18,034 nt of DNA, taken from the NCBI GenBank assembly GCA_031426815.1, contig JASJPG010000041.1, positions 1 to 18,034 on the forward strand, in the 5' to 3' direction. Position 1 is the stretch's first letter; every line of letters starts with the position of its first letter. This DNA comes from PFJX01 sp031426815 (GTDB taxonomy: Bacteria; Pseudomonadota; Gammaproteobacteria; Burkholderiales; Thiobacillaceae). This document shows positions 17,210 through 18,034 of the stretch, piece after piece. Below the pieces are notes generated by a model. The model was not told where the DNA came from and made no database searches. It worked only from the letters and a program-made list of their open reading frames with translations. The position numbers were made by a program, and so were the translations under genes.

Positions 17210-17378
17210 GGATGGATAGCGTCGGCTTTACGGGGCGTCTCATGCGTTTCGGGCCTCGGTCGCCCCGTCGAAGACAGCTCGCATCATCCCCTAAACCGCG
17301 CCGGCTCACCACACACAATCCGGCGCACCCTATCGGCCGCCAAGGAATCCCGAGCGAAACTCGGCCACAAGCCGGGAC
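17210..17378. other. Gene-free spacer upstream of the GTPase unit
   Basis: This is the left half of the 368-base divergent gap between the GTPase gene and nifH. It must hold the promoter of the - strand GTPase unit, but I cannot pick out a convincing -35/-10 pair. A lone GCCGATA (- strand, 17337-17331) resembles a sigma-28 -10 element without a matching -35. Confidence 0.4.
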
Positions 17379-17408
17379 GCCTTGTCGCCACCCCTACAAA
17401 GCCCAGGG
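17379..17408. repeat. Right copy of the 28-30 base imperfect direct repeat
   Basis: This copy starts GCCTTGTCGCC and ends CTACAAAGCCCAGGG, in the same orientation as 12996-13023. Read on the - strand it contains GTAGGGGTGGCGAC, so it may be a distant GTAGG-type REP relative. It ends eight bases before the NifA site and lies upstream of the GTPase gene on the - strand. Confidence 0.6.
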
Positions 17409-17416
17409 ATTTGTGT

Positions 17417-17432
17417 TGTAAGACACGCGACA
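17417..17432 (+). promoter_or_regulatory. NifA upstream activator sequence
   Basis: TGT-N10-ACA is matched exactly (TGTAAGACACGCGACA). Its centre is about 97 bases upstream of the predicted nifH transcription start, inside the usual range for NifA sites. Confidence 0.85.
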
Positions 17433-17465
17433 TGGATGTCCTCTTATCCTGGTTGTATTCATAAC

Positions 17466-17478
17466 AATCAATGGGTTA
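17466..17478 (+). promoter_or_regulatory. IHF binding site
   Basis: AATCAATGGGTTA matches the IHF consensus WATCAANNNNTTR at every fixed position. It lies between the NifA site and the -24/-12 promoter, where IHF bends DNA to bring NifA to sigma-54 polymerase. Confidence 0.8.
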
Positions 17479-17495
17479 GCTAGATAAACGTAGTC

Positions 17496-17510
17496 TGGCA
17501 CAGGCCTTGC
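17496..17510 (+). promoter_or_regulatory. Sigma-54 (-24/-12) promoter of nifH
   Basis: TGGCAC-N5-TTGC fits the sigma-54 consensus, with the invariant GG and GC ten bases apart. The predicted transcription start is near 17522, giving a leader of about 56 bases before nifH. Confidence 0.93.
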
Positions 17511-17520
17511 GATAGAGAAG

Positions 17521-17554
17521 GTGCGAGCGAGTTTTTTCAATCGCACTTTGTTTT
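17521..17554 (+). other. Stem-loop at the predicted 5' end of the nifH mRNA
   Basis: GTGCGA (17521-17526) pairs with TCGCAC (17541-17546) across a 14-base loop and is followed by TTTGTTTT. Because transcription is predicted to begin at about 17522, the stem would form the very 5' end of the message. It could protect the mRNA or, less likely with so short a stem, terminate it early. Confidence 0.5.
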
Positions 17555-17577
17555 CGAGACCTGAGAGGAGAAAGATC

Positions 17578-18034
17578 ATGGCTCTGCGTCAATGCGCGAT
17601 TTACGGTAAGGGCGGCATCGGCAAGTCCACCACCACGCAAAACCTGGTGGCTGGCCTGGCTGAGCTGGGTAAGAAGGTAATGATTGTTGGCTGCGACCCG
17701 AAGGCGGATTCGACCCGTCTGATCCTGCACGCCAAGGCCCAGAACTCGATCATGGAAATGGCTGCAAATGCCGGCTCCGTGGAAGATCTGGAACTGGAAG
17801 ACGTCATGAAAGTGGGTTACCGCGACATCAAGTGCGTTGAGTCGGGTGGCCCGGAGCCGGGAGTTGGTTGTGCCGGCCGCGGCGTTATCACCGCCATCAA
17901 CTTCCTGGAAGAAGAAGGCGCGTACGAAGAAGACCTCGACTTCGTGTTCTACGACGTGCTCGGCGACGTGGTGTGTGGTGGTTTCGCCATGCCCATCCGC
18001 GAGAACAAGGCGCAGGAAATCTACATCGTCTGTT
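17578..18034 (+). CDS. nifH: Nitrogenase iron protein (partial, runs off the window)
   Basis: The first 152 codons are present, starting at ATG 17578 with GAGGAG at 17565-17570. The product is the homodimeric 4Fe-4S ATPase that passes electrons to the MoFe protein. The P-loop is GKGGIGKST (10-18), the switch region DPKADSTR follows, and cluster ligands C98 (GCAGRG) and C133 (VVCGGFAMP) are in place. R101, the target of DraT ADP-ribosylation in many proteobacteria, is conserved. The sequence reads as an ordinary group I proteobacterial NifH. The promoter shows NifA/sigma-54 control. Downstream nifDK are presumably just outside. Confidence 0.98.
   Translation, partial: MALRQCAIYGKGGIGKSTTTQNLVAGLAELGKKVMIVGCDPKADSTRLILHAKAQNSIMEMAANAGSVEDLELEDVMKVGYRDIKCVESGGPEPGVGCAGRGVITAINFLEEEGAYEEDLDFVFYDVLGDVVCGGFAMPIRENKAQEIYIVC

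Noticed and set aside
17331..17337. GCCGATA on the - strand as a sigma-28 promoter for the GTPase unit
   Set aside because: The -10 element is good, but no TAAA or TCAAG element is found at the right distance.
17453..17467. TTGTATTCATAACAA as a second NifA site
   Set aside because: TGT and ACA are only seven bases apart; the NifA site needs ten.

Overview
The window looks like chromosomal DNA of a nitrogen-fixing betaproteobacterium. The evidence is high GC content, a proteobacterial-type nifH with a NifA/IHF/sigma-54 promoter, and betaproteobacterial-style accessory genes. The genus cannot be fixed from the sequence alone. No tRNA, rRNA, CRISPR array, transposase or integrase was seen.

Left part (1-4975, + strand): the tail of an EAL-domain protein is followed by a compact seven-gene run in one direction. 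In order it encodes two unrecognised proteins (the second possibly a divergent roadblock protein), a Roadblock/LC7 protein, a Ras-like (MglA/Arf-type) GTPase with a TTG start, a protein with a receiver-like N-terminus, a stand-alone Aer-type PAS protein, and a PhnD-like solute-binding-fold protein without a signal peptide. A sigma-28-like sequence lies ahead of the run. Together they look like a cytoplasmic sensing and G-protein switch module, perhaps tied to motility or surface behaviour.

Middle part (4993-12928): the genes are mostly on the - strand. They encode an MgtC/SapB membrane protein; a MocR-type GntR/aminotransferase regulator divergent from a DUF1127 small protein, with four GATACAG-type half-sites between them; an inverted REP pair; a tight three-gene unit (EamA transporter, PchB-like chorismate mutase/isochorismate-pyruvate lyase, SAM methyltransferase) preceded by a terminator-like leader; a UvrD-type helicase; and an HMA-CDF metal transporter.

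Right part (13069-17209, - strand): three genes joined by 4-base overlaps encode a second MglA-like GTPase, a soluble histidine kinase, and a receiver domain fused to a complete GspE/PilB-type assembly ATPase. This is a plausible G-protein and two-component control unit for a type IV pilus or type II secretion-like machine. Related 28-30 base repeats lie on both sides of it. Divergently, nifH (17578 to the window end) begins behind a textbook NifA UAS, IHF site and -24/-12 promoter, with a stem-loop at the predicted 5' end of its mRNA.

The most interesting content is the presence of two different Ras-like GTPase modules about 9 kb apart, each wired to different sensory and output proteins.
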